Assembly (NCBI RefSeq): GCF_000161455.1
Contig: NZ_CM000745.1
Span: 209,147-230,871, forward strand
Source: Bacillus pseudomycoides DSM 12442
GTDB lineage: Bacteria > Bacillota > Bacilli > Bacillales > Bacillaceae_G
Reading direction: 5' to 3'
DNA: 21,725 nt
Of the stretch, positions 1-6,196 are shown in pieces. The first letter of the stretch is position 1; every line of letters starts with the position of its first letter. The position numbers and the translations under genes were made by a program. Under the pieces are notes generated by a model. That model made no database searches, was not told where the DNA came from, and worked only from the letters and a program-made list of their open reading frames with translations.

Positions 1-69
1 GGCATGGGCGGTTTCCCTGGTATGGGTATGCGTGATTTCCCTGAAATGGGTATACCAGTATACTATTGA
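1..69 (+). CDS. C-terminal end of an unidentified Gly/Met/Pro-rich protein (partial)
   Basis: An open frame runs in from the left edge and stops at TGA (67-69). The 22 visible residues are rich in glycine, methionine, phenylalanine and proline, with a repeated G-M-G/F-P pattern (GMGGFPGMGMRDFPEMG) and a tyrosine-rich end (PVYY). Low-complexity tails like this occur in small Bacillus spore-coat or surface proteins, but no family can be named from so little. The reading assumes the frame seen here is the coding one. This is supported by the regular residue pattern and by a hairpin about 25 bases after the stop. Confidence 0.5.
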   Translation, partial: GMGGFPGMGMRDFPEMGIPVYY

Positions 70-94
70 TTTCTAATACTTTATAGCAAAAACA

Positions 95-152
95 GATGAC
101 AATAGGTAAAACCCTCGCTTCAACCCATTAGGATCCTCTTACCTATTGCATC
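95..152 (+). terminator. Long hairpin after the left-edge gene, possible terminator
   Basis: GATG-A-CAATAGGTAA (95-109) pairs with TTACCTATTGCATC (139-152), giving 14 base pairs with one bulged A and a 29-base loop. A T-rich stretch follows only at about 169-174, so this is a weak intrinsic terminator at best. It lies directly downstream of the partial gene ending at 69. It could equally be a structured 3' end or part of a repeat. Confidence 0.35.
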
Positions 153-216
153 TATTAACTTGTACCAGTTTTTTCATAATGTTTATCAACAAATCAAATA
201 TAAAAAGACACTGAAT

Positions 217-302
217 AGTAAGCGTCAAATATTCCCCACCTACAATTTATAAATAAACCATGAGATAATCAAGCACTTCCACTTATTGGCGCTACGCTTA
301 CT
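217..302. repeat. Inverted repeat bracketing a 68-base segment
   Basis: AGTAAGCGT (217-225) and its exact complement ACGCTTACT (294-302) enclose 68 bases with no reading frame. Bracketed, non-coding units of roughly this size are known in the B. cereus group (the bcr repeats and MITE-like elements). I cannot match this one to a known family from memory, and a chance pairing of nine bases is possible. The rest of 153-438 is AT-rich, and I see no gene or convincing promoter in it. Confidence 0.25.
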
Positions 303-438
303 TTAGTTATTTCTATTTTTCTATTGTTGATTGGCGAATTAAAATGCAAACAGATTGTAACTCCTTGAAACATTCAACATACAATATAATTTTTCCTATC
401 TTTCTATCTAACTATATATGATGACAATCCAACCATAC

Positions 439-465
439 AAAAATGCACCCGCTAACTGCGGATGC
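439..465 (-). terminator. Intrinsic terminator after the permease gene
   Basis: Read on the minus strand, GCATCCGC (465-458), loop AGTTA and GCGGGTGC (452-445) form an 8-pair GC-rich stem with one G-U pair, followed by ATTTTTG. It lies 64 bases past the stop at 529-531, which would be the natural end of the permease frame if the in-frame TAG at 604-606 were a sense codon. It marks the end of the minus-strand catabolic cluster. Confidence 0.75.
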
Positions 466-528
466 GTAATATGAATAGAAATGAGATTCATATATTCTAT
501 TGTCTTAAAAATCAATTTAGAGGTTGTT

Positions 529-603
529 TCACAAATCATCTCGGCTAAAGTCACACTCTTTTAACGGGACAACCTTCGTCTTTTTAATAAACTTATAACC
601 TAA
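529..603 (-). pseudogene. Orphaned C-terminal tail of the amino acid permease
   Basis: Directly after the TAG at 604-606 the same frame stays open for 24 more codons and ends in TGA (529-531). It begins LGYKFIKKTKVVPLKECDF. This is the short basic cytoplasmic tail (F/Y-K-x-I-K-K-T-K-V-V-P-L) that follows the last membrane helix in LysP/YbxG-type permeases, so it is ancestral coding sequence and not spacer. A single G-to-A change of TGG (Trp) to TAG would explain the split. The intact product would be about 494 residues. Confidence 0.8.
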
Positions 604-2013
604 CTAAAGAATAATAAACACCGGTACACTAATATACGATACAAGCATTCCATACCAGTTAATCGCCCCTCCAGAAACCACTTCACTTCCTTGTCCAATA
701 ATAACAATGATACATAATACTAACGTAAACAACGGACCAAAGGGATACCATTTCGCCTTAAATGTTAGTTCATTTAAGCTTCTCCCTTGTGCCACGTATG
801 CTCTACGAAATCTATAATGACAGATTGCGATTCCAATCCATGTTAAAAACCCCGTTAACCCCGTCATATTAAGCAGCCATATATAAACAACGCCATCGCC
901 AATGAATGATGATAAAAAGACAAGTAATCCAAAAATAATATTGGCATACAAAGCATAGGTAGGGACCCCTCTTCTATTTACCTTACGCAAAATTTTAGGC
1001 GCTTTTCCTTCTTGTGCAAGAGCCCAAAGCATGCGAGTAGAAGCATACATAGAAGAATTACAAGCTGAAAGCACAGAGGTTAAAATGACAGCATTCATTA
1101 ATGATGCCGCAAATGCAAGTCCAGCTTTTTGAAAAACTAAAGTAAATGGGCTAATAGAAATATGATCCACATCCGATTTAAGAAGACTCGGGTCTGTATA
1201 TGGAATAATAATCCCTATTACGGCTATAGCCAACACATAAAAAATTAACACCCTCCAAAAAACACTACGAATTGCCCGAGGAACATTCCGCTCTGGATCC
1301 TCACTTTCACCAGAAGCAATACCAACCATTTCTGTACCTTGAAAGGAGAAACCTGCAATCATAAAAACACCAACTATAGCCAAAAATCCTCCTTTGAAAG
1401 GAGCCTCACCTATCGTAAGATTATGAAACCCTACTGCCGGGCTAAAGAATATACCAAGTATCATGAAAATACCGATCACTAAAAATAGAATAATTGTAAC
1501 GACCTTAATACCAGCAAACCAAAACTCCGATTCACCATACCCTCTAACAGACAGTACATTTAATAAAAATATAAGTGCCAAAAAAAGCATCCCCCATAGA
1601 ACATCCGAGGATTCTGGCAACCAATATTTCATAACCAACGCACCTGCTGCCAACTCAGCCGGAATGGTTGTAGCCCAGCTTAACCAATAATTCCAACCAA
1701 GTGTAAATCCAAATGCCGGATCAACAAACCGAGTTCCGTATGTTTCAAATGAACCTGACGTTGGAAGATATGTTGCCATCTCACCAAGACTTGTCATTAA
1801 AAAATAAACCATACACCCAATAGCAAGGTACGCAACAAATGCCCCTCCTGGTCCCGCTTGACTAATCGTAGCACCGCTTGCAACAAATAATCCCGTACCA
1901 ATTGCACCACCAATTGCAATCATAGATATATGTCGTGGCCTTAAGCCACGATTCAACTTCCCATCTATAGTAGATGGTGTTCCAATATTTGATTTTGTCT
2001 CTAAATTATCCAT
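604..2013 (-). CDS. APC-family amino acid permease, truncated by an in-frame TAG
   Basis: A 469-residue inner-membrane amino acid:proton symporter of the APC superfamily, closest in style to LysP/YbxG/RocE proteins. The APC hallmark GGAIGTGLFVASG is at residues 35-47 in the first helix. About 12 hydrophobic helices follow, with E229 and a conserved SGESEDPERNVPRAI loop at about 234-248. The ATG at 2011-2013 has an AGAGAGGTGAG ribosome binding site. The frame ends at TAG in the last helix (after PVFIIL), and a recognisable tail continues to 529, so the last 25 or so residues are probably lost by a nonsense mutation. Truncation after helix 12 could still leave a working carrier. It is the last gene of the sigma-54 cluster, separated from the GcvPB-like gene by 198 bases and a hairpin. 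It probably imports the amino acid handled by the enzymes upstream. The substrate is unknown. Confidence 0.88.
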   Translation of the reverse strand: MDNLETKSNIGTPSTIDGKLNRGLRPRHISMIAIGGAIGTGLFVASGATISQAGPGGAFVAYLAIGCMVYFLMTSLGEMATYLPTSGSFETYGTRFVDPAFGFTLGWNYWLSWATTIPAELAAGALVMKYWLPESSDVLWGMLFLALIFLLNVLSVRGYGESEFWFAGIKVVTIILFLVIGIFMILGIFFSPAVGFHNLTIGEAPFKGGFLAIVGVFMIAGFSFQGTEMVGIASGESEDPERNVPRAIRSVFWRVLIFYVLAIAVIGIIIPYTDPSLLKSDVDHISISPFTLVFQKAGLAFAASLMNAVILTSVLSACNSSMYASTRMLWALAQEGKAPKILRKVNRRGVPTYALYANIIFGLLVFLSSFIGDGVVYIWLLNMTGLTGFLTWIGIAICHYRFRRAYVAQGRSLNELTFKAKWYPFGPLFTLVLCIIVIIGQGSEVVSGGAINWYGMLVSYISVPVFIIL

Positions 2014-2052
2014 CGTCTCACCTCTCTCTTTGCAACGTTCCTAAAAAATAAC

Positions 2053-2083
2053 CGATTCACTCTATGCAAAATCAAGTGATTCG
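2053..2083. repeat. Dyad upstream of the permease, possible operator
   Basis: CGATTCACT (2053-2061) and AGTGATTCG (2075-2083) form an inverted repeat matching at 8 of 9 positions across a 13-base spacer, 40 to 70 bases before the permease start. The half-site centres are about two helical turns apart, which would suit a dimeric regulator. No protein can be assigned, and no sigma-54 promoter is present in this spacer. Confidence 0.25.
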
Positions 2084-2171
2084 TTTCAAAATATACAATG
2101 TCCCCTCTTTTTTATTCTGAACATTCTGACTATTTAACCTATAATAATAGAATTACAATGCTATAGAACGA

Positions 2172-2201
2172 AAGGCAATCAAAAACAATTCTGATTGCCT
2201 T
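2172..2201 (-). terminator. Hairpin after the GcvPB-like gene, partial terminator
   Basis: AAGGCAATC (2172-2180) and GATTGCCTT (2193-2201) pair perfectly around a 12-base loop, starting 11 bases after the GcvPB-like stop codon. On the minus strand the stem is followed by TCGTTCTAT, so the U-tract is poor. It may end part of the transcripts or protect a 3' end. This would leave the permease dependent on read-through or on a weak promoter of its own. Confidence 0.5.
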
Positions 2202-2211
2202 CCCATTTTCT

Positions 2212-3783
2212 TCAAATCAATTCTAGTAACTGCACCTTCTTCTGATACGCTCTCCATGTAATACACCATTTTTTCGGATTATCGAGAAAATCCTGTTCAT
2301 CTAATTTGTGAATCGTACTATTTTGCGGAGCGTTTTGAATGACTTTGGGATTTTCATAGGCTTCCTTAGAAATTTGTTCAAGGGCTGCTATATACTCATC
2401 TAAGTCAGTCTTAGAATAGCTCTCAGTCGGTTCAAGCGTGAACGGCTGGGGTACGATATATGGATGGTGACTCGTCCAGTAGTGTAAACCGAAATCTGTC
2501 ATTCTTCTTTGAACATCTTCTGTCGTAATACCCGTTGCATTTTTCATCTCTTCCCAGCTATAGCGAACTTGCTCAAGGCGCTGTCCTTTTACATATGGAG
2601 CACTTGCACCACGAATCTTTTGTACTTTGTGATACATATAATTGTTATTTAATACAGCTGTTTTCGCCACTTCTTTTAATCCTTCTGGACCAAGGGCACG
2701 AATCCATGCATAAGACCTGAGAATTGTTTGTGCTACCCCATGAAAAGCGCGCACTTTTCCAATGGAATGTTTCAGATCATTGTTTAAATAATATTTTCCT
2801 TCATCGCATTCCACAATTGGTCCAGGTAAATATTCTTTTAGCTCTTTGCTCACTCCAAGTGCACCTGTTGCTGGTCCGCCACACATATGCGGAGCTGCAA
2901 ATGTTTTGTGAAGATTAAAGAAACACATATCAAATCCTGCTTCTTTCGCCCGAGTAACCCCAAGAAGGCCATTTGCATTTGCTTGATCGTAGTAACAAAT
3001 CCCACCAGCTTCATGAACAACCCTCGTAAACTCTTTAATCTTCGAATTAAAAATCCCTGTATCTTCAGGATTCGCTACAACAAATCCTGCTGTTCTTTCT
3101 GAAACAACAGCTTTTAACTTTTCAAGATCAGGAAATCCATCTTTATCGGGATGAAGCGTAATGATTTTAAAGCCTTTAACAGCTGCTGTAGCCGCTTGTG
3201 AAGGATGAGAAAAAATGGTTGTAATAATTTCGTTCCGTTTTTCTCCTTCTCCGCGAGATTCATGATATTTTCTTACAATAGAAGCCATAGCAAATAATGC
3301 TTGCGTACCACCACTTGGCTGAAATGAAAAATGATCCATACCAGATATTTCTCTCATACAAAGATCCAATTTATATATAATCTCTAGCATTCCTTGGACC
3401 GTACTTTCATCTTGAAGAGGATGCAGTTCCATTATTTTAGGATTTCGTACTAATAATTCATTAATTTTTGGGATATATTTCATCGTACAAGTCCCTTGCC
3501 CAATTTCAACGTTAAAATCGGATCCTAACGTCTCTTGTGAAAGTCTCACATAATGCCTTAACACACGCGCCTGACCGATTTCTGGAAGCCTCGCTCTTTC
3601 TTTTCTATACATAGAATGAGGAATCTTTGAAACTCCATCTCCAACTTCCTGCACAATCGTTTGATCCGCTGTCGGAACTTCTACTCCTCTTTCTCCTCGC
3701 TGATGAAGTTCAAAAATAATTGGTTCATTCCATTTTGCTTGATGAAAGTCACGAACTTTACTATCCCTTTTAATTTTCTTCAT
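2212..3783 (-). CDS. GcvPB-like PLP enzyme (diverged glycine dehydrogenase subunit 2)
   Basis: A 523-residue fold-type I PLP protein clearly related to the C-terminal half of the glycine cleavage P-protein. An ATG eight codons upstream (3807) has no ribosome binding site, whereas the ATG at 3781-3783 has AAAGGAGAA nine bases before it, so I start there. The PLP lysine is K293 in NLHKTF; H193 and D266 (YYDQAN) match PLP-contacting positions. GTCTMKY (97-103) and LHPLQDESTVQG are also conserved. Loops differ from true GcvPB: QPSGG for QPAAG, HPSQAATA for HGTNPASA, and PHMCGGPATGALGV for the glycine-rich PHGGGGPGxGPVGV. It is about 30 residues longer than usual, mainly at the N-terminus. It lies 29 bases after the GcvPA-like gene, so the two probably form a heteromeric enzyme. 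No GcvH or GcvT gene is nearby. A substrate other than glycine is my inference; a second glycine dehydrogenase remains possible. Confidence 0.85.
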   Translation of the reverse strand: MKKIKRDSKVRDFHQAKWNEPIIFELHQRGERGVEVPTADQTIVQEVGDGVSKIPHSMYRKERARLPEIGQARVLRHYVRLSQETLGSDFNVEIGQGTCTMKYIPKINELLVRNPKIMELHPLQDESTVQGMLEIIYKLDLCMREISGMDHFSFQPSGGTQALFAMASIVRKYHESRGEGEKRNEIITTIFSHPSQAATAAVKGFKIITLHPDKDGFPDLEKLKAVVSERTAGFVVANPEDTGIFNSKIKEFTRVVHEAGGICYYDQANANGLLGVTRAKEAGFDMCFFNLHKTFAAPHMCGGPATGALGVSKELKEYLPGPIVECDEGKYYLNNDLKHSIGKVRAFHGVAQTILRSYAWIRALGPEGLKEVAKTAVLNNNYMYHKVQKIRGASAPYVKGQRLEQVRYSWEEMKNATGITTEDVQRRMTDFGLHYWTSHHPYIVPQPFTLEPTESYSKTDLDEYIAALEQISKEAYENPKVIQNAPQNSTIHKLDEQDFLDNPKKWCITWRAYQKKVQLLELI

Positions 3784-3812
3784 GAGTTCATTCTCCTTTC
3801 TGTTCATTTATT

Positions 3813-5201
3813 TTAATTCGTCACAATTTCTTGAAGGGCGGCAATTAACTGATCCAAATCTTCCTTCGTATGGACTTCTGTAACGCAATATAAAGCGCAT
3901 TGACCAAATATAGGAAACTCTTTCGAAATATCCTTTCCTCCAAATACCTGTTTTTCTAGTAATTTCTTATTTATGATTTCGACTGATAAACCCGTCTCAT
4001 TAAAATCGACAAGAAACTCTTTAAAAAATGGAGAACTTAATCTTGAACCTCTCACCCCAGGGATTTTGTTCAATTGTTTTACTGCATATTGACTATTTTG
4101 CATAATAGTTTGACCTAATTCATACATGCCATTCGGTCCAAGTAACGATAAATAAACCCCAGCTGTAATTCCCCATAACGCAGTTTGTGTACCAACTGAT
4201 TCTTTTCCTTTTTCACGAAGGGCAAAAGATGTCCGATCATAAGCCACATCGCCAAAGCCATACTCCCCTTCTTTTACTGTTGGCACAATTCCAAATAGAC
4301 GTGAAGGATATTCATTAATAAACTTTTCTTCATCCCTTGTAGCAATAAATCCCGCTTGTCCTCCACTATAGTTCATGTGCATACCAAGTGGCTGCAAATC
4401 ACCACAAACAATATCCGCTTGATAGTGACTTGGCGGCGCCAACACTCCAAGTGAAATTGGATCAACACCAACTACTACTAGTGCATCATTCTGCTTCGCA
4501 ATTTCCGCAATTTCCATACCTTGTGATTCAATAAACCCTAAATAGGAAGGATTTTCAAAATAAATGGCTGCCACATTAGAAGAAATCTTATTCTTTAAAT
4601 CTTCTAAATCTAGAAGACCATTCTCAGCATCATAACTAACAAAAACAAATTCAAGATCTGGGGAGCCATAATTTTGAATAATTTTCATTCTTTCAGGTGA
4701 TACGGTTTGCGCTACTAATACCTCTGTTCTTTTTGTAATACGAGCAGCCATTCGAATCGCTGTAGCTGCTGCTTGCCCCCAATCAAACGTCGGTACATTT
4801 ACAACATCCATATCAACAAGTTCAGCTACTAGACTTTGATATTCAAATAACGCTTGGAATCTACCATGATCCTCGTAAGGTTCACCGGCATATGCCGTCA
4901 GAAATTCCGATCTTTGATTCACTTCATCGCAAACTGCTGGTACAAAATGCTGCCAGCAACCTGCTCCTAGAAAATTTAGATATTCACTTGTACTCGTGTT
5001 CTTACACAATATCCCTTCAATGTGGCGACGCAACTCGTATTCTGTAAGCGCCTTTGGTATGTTCATTTCCTCTTTCAACTTTAGTTCATCCGGTATACAA
5101 GCGTATAATTCCATCACTGATTCAGCGCCTATTTCTTTTAACATCTCTTCCTTTACTTCAGGTACCATATTTGGAATGTAAGGATGTACCTTTTTCGTCA
5201 T
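3813..5201 (-). CDS. GcvPA-like partner subunit (diverged glycine dehydrogenase subunit 1)
   Basis: A 462-residue homologue of the N-terminal P-protein subunit. It shows the family start (HPYIPNMVPEVKEEMLKEIG), the FLGAG motif, an F-E-Y-Q-S-L-V-A-E-L-V-D-M-D-V segment (FEFQTMICELTGMDV in true GcvPA) and GDLQPLGM (GDAQPFGI). In GcvPA this half is catalytically silent and completes the active site of GcvPB. Several positions that are nearly invariant in glycine cleavage enzymes are changed: YTPYQPEISQG becomes YAGEPYEDHGR, GGPHCGYF becomes SGGQAGFI, and the CSNQAL stretch becomes GTQTAL. The ATG at 5199-5201 is preceded by AAGGGGGT. It lies 30 bases after the dehydrogenase gene and just ahead of the GcvPB-like gene, so the three are probably co-transcribed from the sigma-54 promoter. 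The family is certain; the substrate is not. Confidence 0.85.
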   Translation of the reverse strand: MTKKVHPYIPNMVPEVKEEMLKEIGAESVMELYACIPDELKLKEEMNIPKALTEYELRRHIEGILCKNTSTSEYLNFLGAGCWQHFVPAVCDEVNQRSEFLTAYAGEPYEDHGRFQALFEYQSLVAELVDMDVVNVPTFDWGQAAATAIRMAARITKRTEVLVAQTVSPERMKIIQNYGSPDLEFVFVSYDAENGLLDLEDLKNKISSNVAAIYFENPSYLGFIESQGMEIAEIAKQNDALVVVGVDPISLGVLAPPSHYQADIVCGDLQPLGMHMNYSGGQAGFIATRDEEKFINEYPSRLFGIVPTVKEGEYGFGDVAYDRTSFALREKGKESVGTQTALWGITAGVYLSLLGPNGMYELGQTIMQNSQYAVKQLNKIPGVRGSRLSSPFFKEFLVDFNETGLSVEIINKKLLEKQVFGGKDISKEFPIFGQCALYCVTEVHTKEDLDQLIAALQEIVTN

Positions 5202-5231
5202 CTTAATACCCCCTTATTAAAATTCTTTCAA

Positions 5232-6008
5232 TTATGCTAAACCTCCACCATCAACAACAAGTTCCGTTCCTGTCACCCAAGATGACAAATCGCTAGCTAA
5301 AAATAAAACACCTTTTGCGATATCACGAGGCGTACCAATTCTTGATAGAGGTCGATCTGTTGCTGACTCTTTCAAAAATGTTCCCTCTTCCACATTTAAT
5401 TGCTTCGCCTCGTCACGTAGTAACTGTGTATCTGTATCACCAGGACATATACAATTCACTCGAATATTTTGCGGACCATGATCAATTGCCATCGCCTTCG
5501 TTAAGTTCACAACACCGGCCTTTGCAGCACAATAAGCAGCTGCTTTATCGCCTCCTTTTAGCCCCCATCCGGAACCTGTATTGATAATACTCCCACCTTG
5601 CTTTTCAGCCATAATTGGAATGATATATTTAGATAATAGGTATACACCTTTTAATGAAACATTAATAACTGAATCCCACTCCCTTTCCTCTAATTCAACA
5701 ACTGTTTTTCTTCTAATAATTCCCGCATTGTTAAACAACACATCTACACTTCCATATACCTGCCTAATATGTTCGCTAACATTCTTACAATCTAATTCAC
5801 TTGTTACATCGCACTTCAAAAACTCTACTCGCTGTCCCTCATCTCGTAAACTCTGTGCAGCTTGCATACCCTTTTCTTCATCAATATCTAAAAGAATAAC
5901 GGCAGCCCCTACTTCAGCAAAAATTGTTGCAGTCGCATACCCAATTCCTGATGCCGCCCCAGTTACAACCGCCACTTTATCCTTTAATTGAAAATAATCT
6001 CTTTCCAT
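5232..6008 (-). CDS. Short-chain dehydrogenase/reductase (classical SDR)
   Basis: A 258-residue cytosolic NAD(P)-dependent oxidoreductase with all classical SDR marks: TGAASGIG at 16-23, NNAG at 93-96, and the catalytic Ser146, Tyr159 and Lys163 (YCAAK). D41 at the end of the second strand suggests NAD rather than NADP. The ending VTGTELVVDGG is typical. It resembles FabG, glucose/gluconate and 3-hydroxyacyl dehydrogenases, so the substrate cannot be read from sequence. The ATG at 6006-6008 follows AAAGGGGGC by seven bases. It is the first gene after the sigma-54 promoter, about 26 bases from the expected transcript start. Its place ahead of the P-protein-like pair suggests that it oxidises or reduces a hydroxy or keto group on the same pathway compound. 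Confidence 0.88.
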   Translation of the reverse strand: MERDYFQLKDKVAVVTGAASGIGYATATIFAEVGAAVILLDIDEEKGMQAAQSLRDEGQRVEFLKCDVTSELDCKNVSEHIRQVYGSVDVLFNNAGIIRRKTVVELEEREWDSVINVSLKGVYLLSKYIIPIMAEKQGGSIINTGSGWGLKGGDKAAAYCAAKAGVVNLTKAMAIDHGPQNIRVNCICPGDTDTQLLRDEAKQLNVEEGTFLKESATDRPLSRIGTPRDIAKGVLFLASDLSSWVTGTELVVDGGGLA

Positions 6009-6044
6009 AAAAAAGCCCCCTTTATTTACATCTACTTTTTATTA

Positions 6045-6060
6045 AGCAAAAATCATGCCA
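6045..6060 (-). promoter_or_regulatory. Sigma-54 (SigL) -24/-12 promoter of the SDR-gcvPA-like-gcvPB-like cluster
   Basis: The minus strand reads TGGCATGATTTTTGCT. Against the sigma-54 consensus TGGCAC-G-N4-TTGCW it differs only by T for C at the sixth position, with exact spacing between GG and GC. The expected start is near 6034, giving a leader of about 26 bases before the dehydrogenase ATG. A sigma-54 activator gene lies divergently right beside it, which strongly supports the call. Confidence 0.88.
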
Positions 6061-6111
6061 ATGTTATTGCATAGAAAATCCTTATCATAGCAAGCAATCT
6101 TAATACGATTG

Positions 6112-6138
6112 TTTGACATTTTTGACAAACGTTTGACA
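6112..6138. promoter_or_regulatory. Candidate activator binding site: TTTGACA repeats and a palindrome
   Basis: TTTGACA occurs three times (6112-6118, 6121-6127, 6132-6138). Positions 6123-6138 read TGACAAACGTTTGACA, a dyad symmetric at 14 of 16 positions around CAAACGTTTG. It lies about 65-80 bases upstream of the -24/-12 promoter, a normal place for the enhancer of a Fis-type sigma-54 activator. The last TTGACA could also be the -35 of the activator's own promoter (possible -10 ATTATC at 6156-6161, 17-base spacing), which would allow autoregulation. That -10 is weak. Confidence 0.55.
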
Positions 6139-6196
6139 CTTTTTCATTTTTCAGAATTATCATACAATGGTTGTATAATAGAAAGGAGGTTCTAAA

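Noticed and set aside
604..606. Pyrrolysine or programmed read-through at the permease TAG
   Set aside because: The following bases (TTAGGT) are not a known leaky context, and B. cereus-group genomes are not known to carry pyrrolysine genes. A nonsense mutation is simpler.
2014..2211. A second sigma-54 promoter before the permease
   Set aside because: TTGCA occurs on the minus strand near 2065, but there is no GG at the right spacing.
3784..3807. Upstream ATG start for the GcvPB-like gene
   Set aside because: It has no ribosome binding site, and the AAGGAG found here serves the ATG at 3781-3783.
2212..5201. A standard glycine cleavage operon (gcvPA-gcvPB)
   Set aside because: No GcvT or GcvH is present, the gene order includes an SDR and a permease, and key loops differ from housekeeping subunits. 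I kept the family names only as -like.
6123..6138. A CcpA cre site
   Set aside because: The dyad centre CG and flanking TG/CA resemble cre, but the half-sites are one base too far from the centre on each side.
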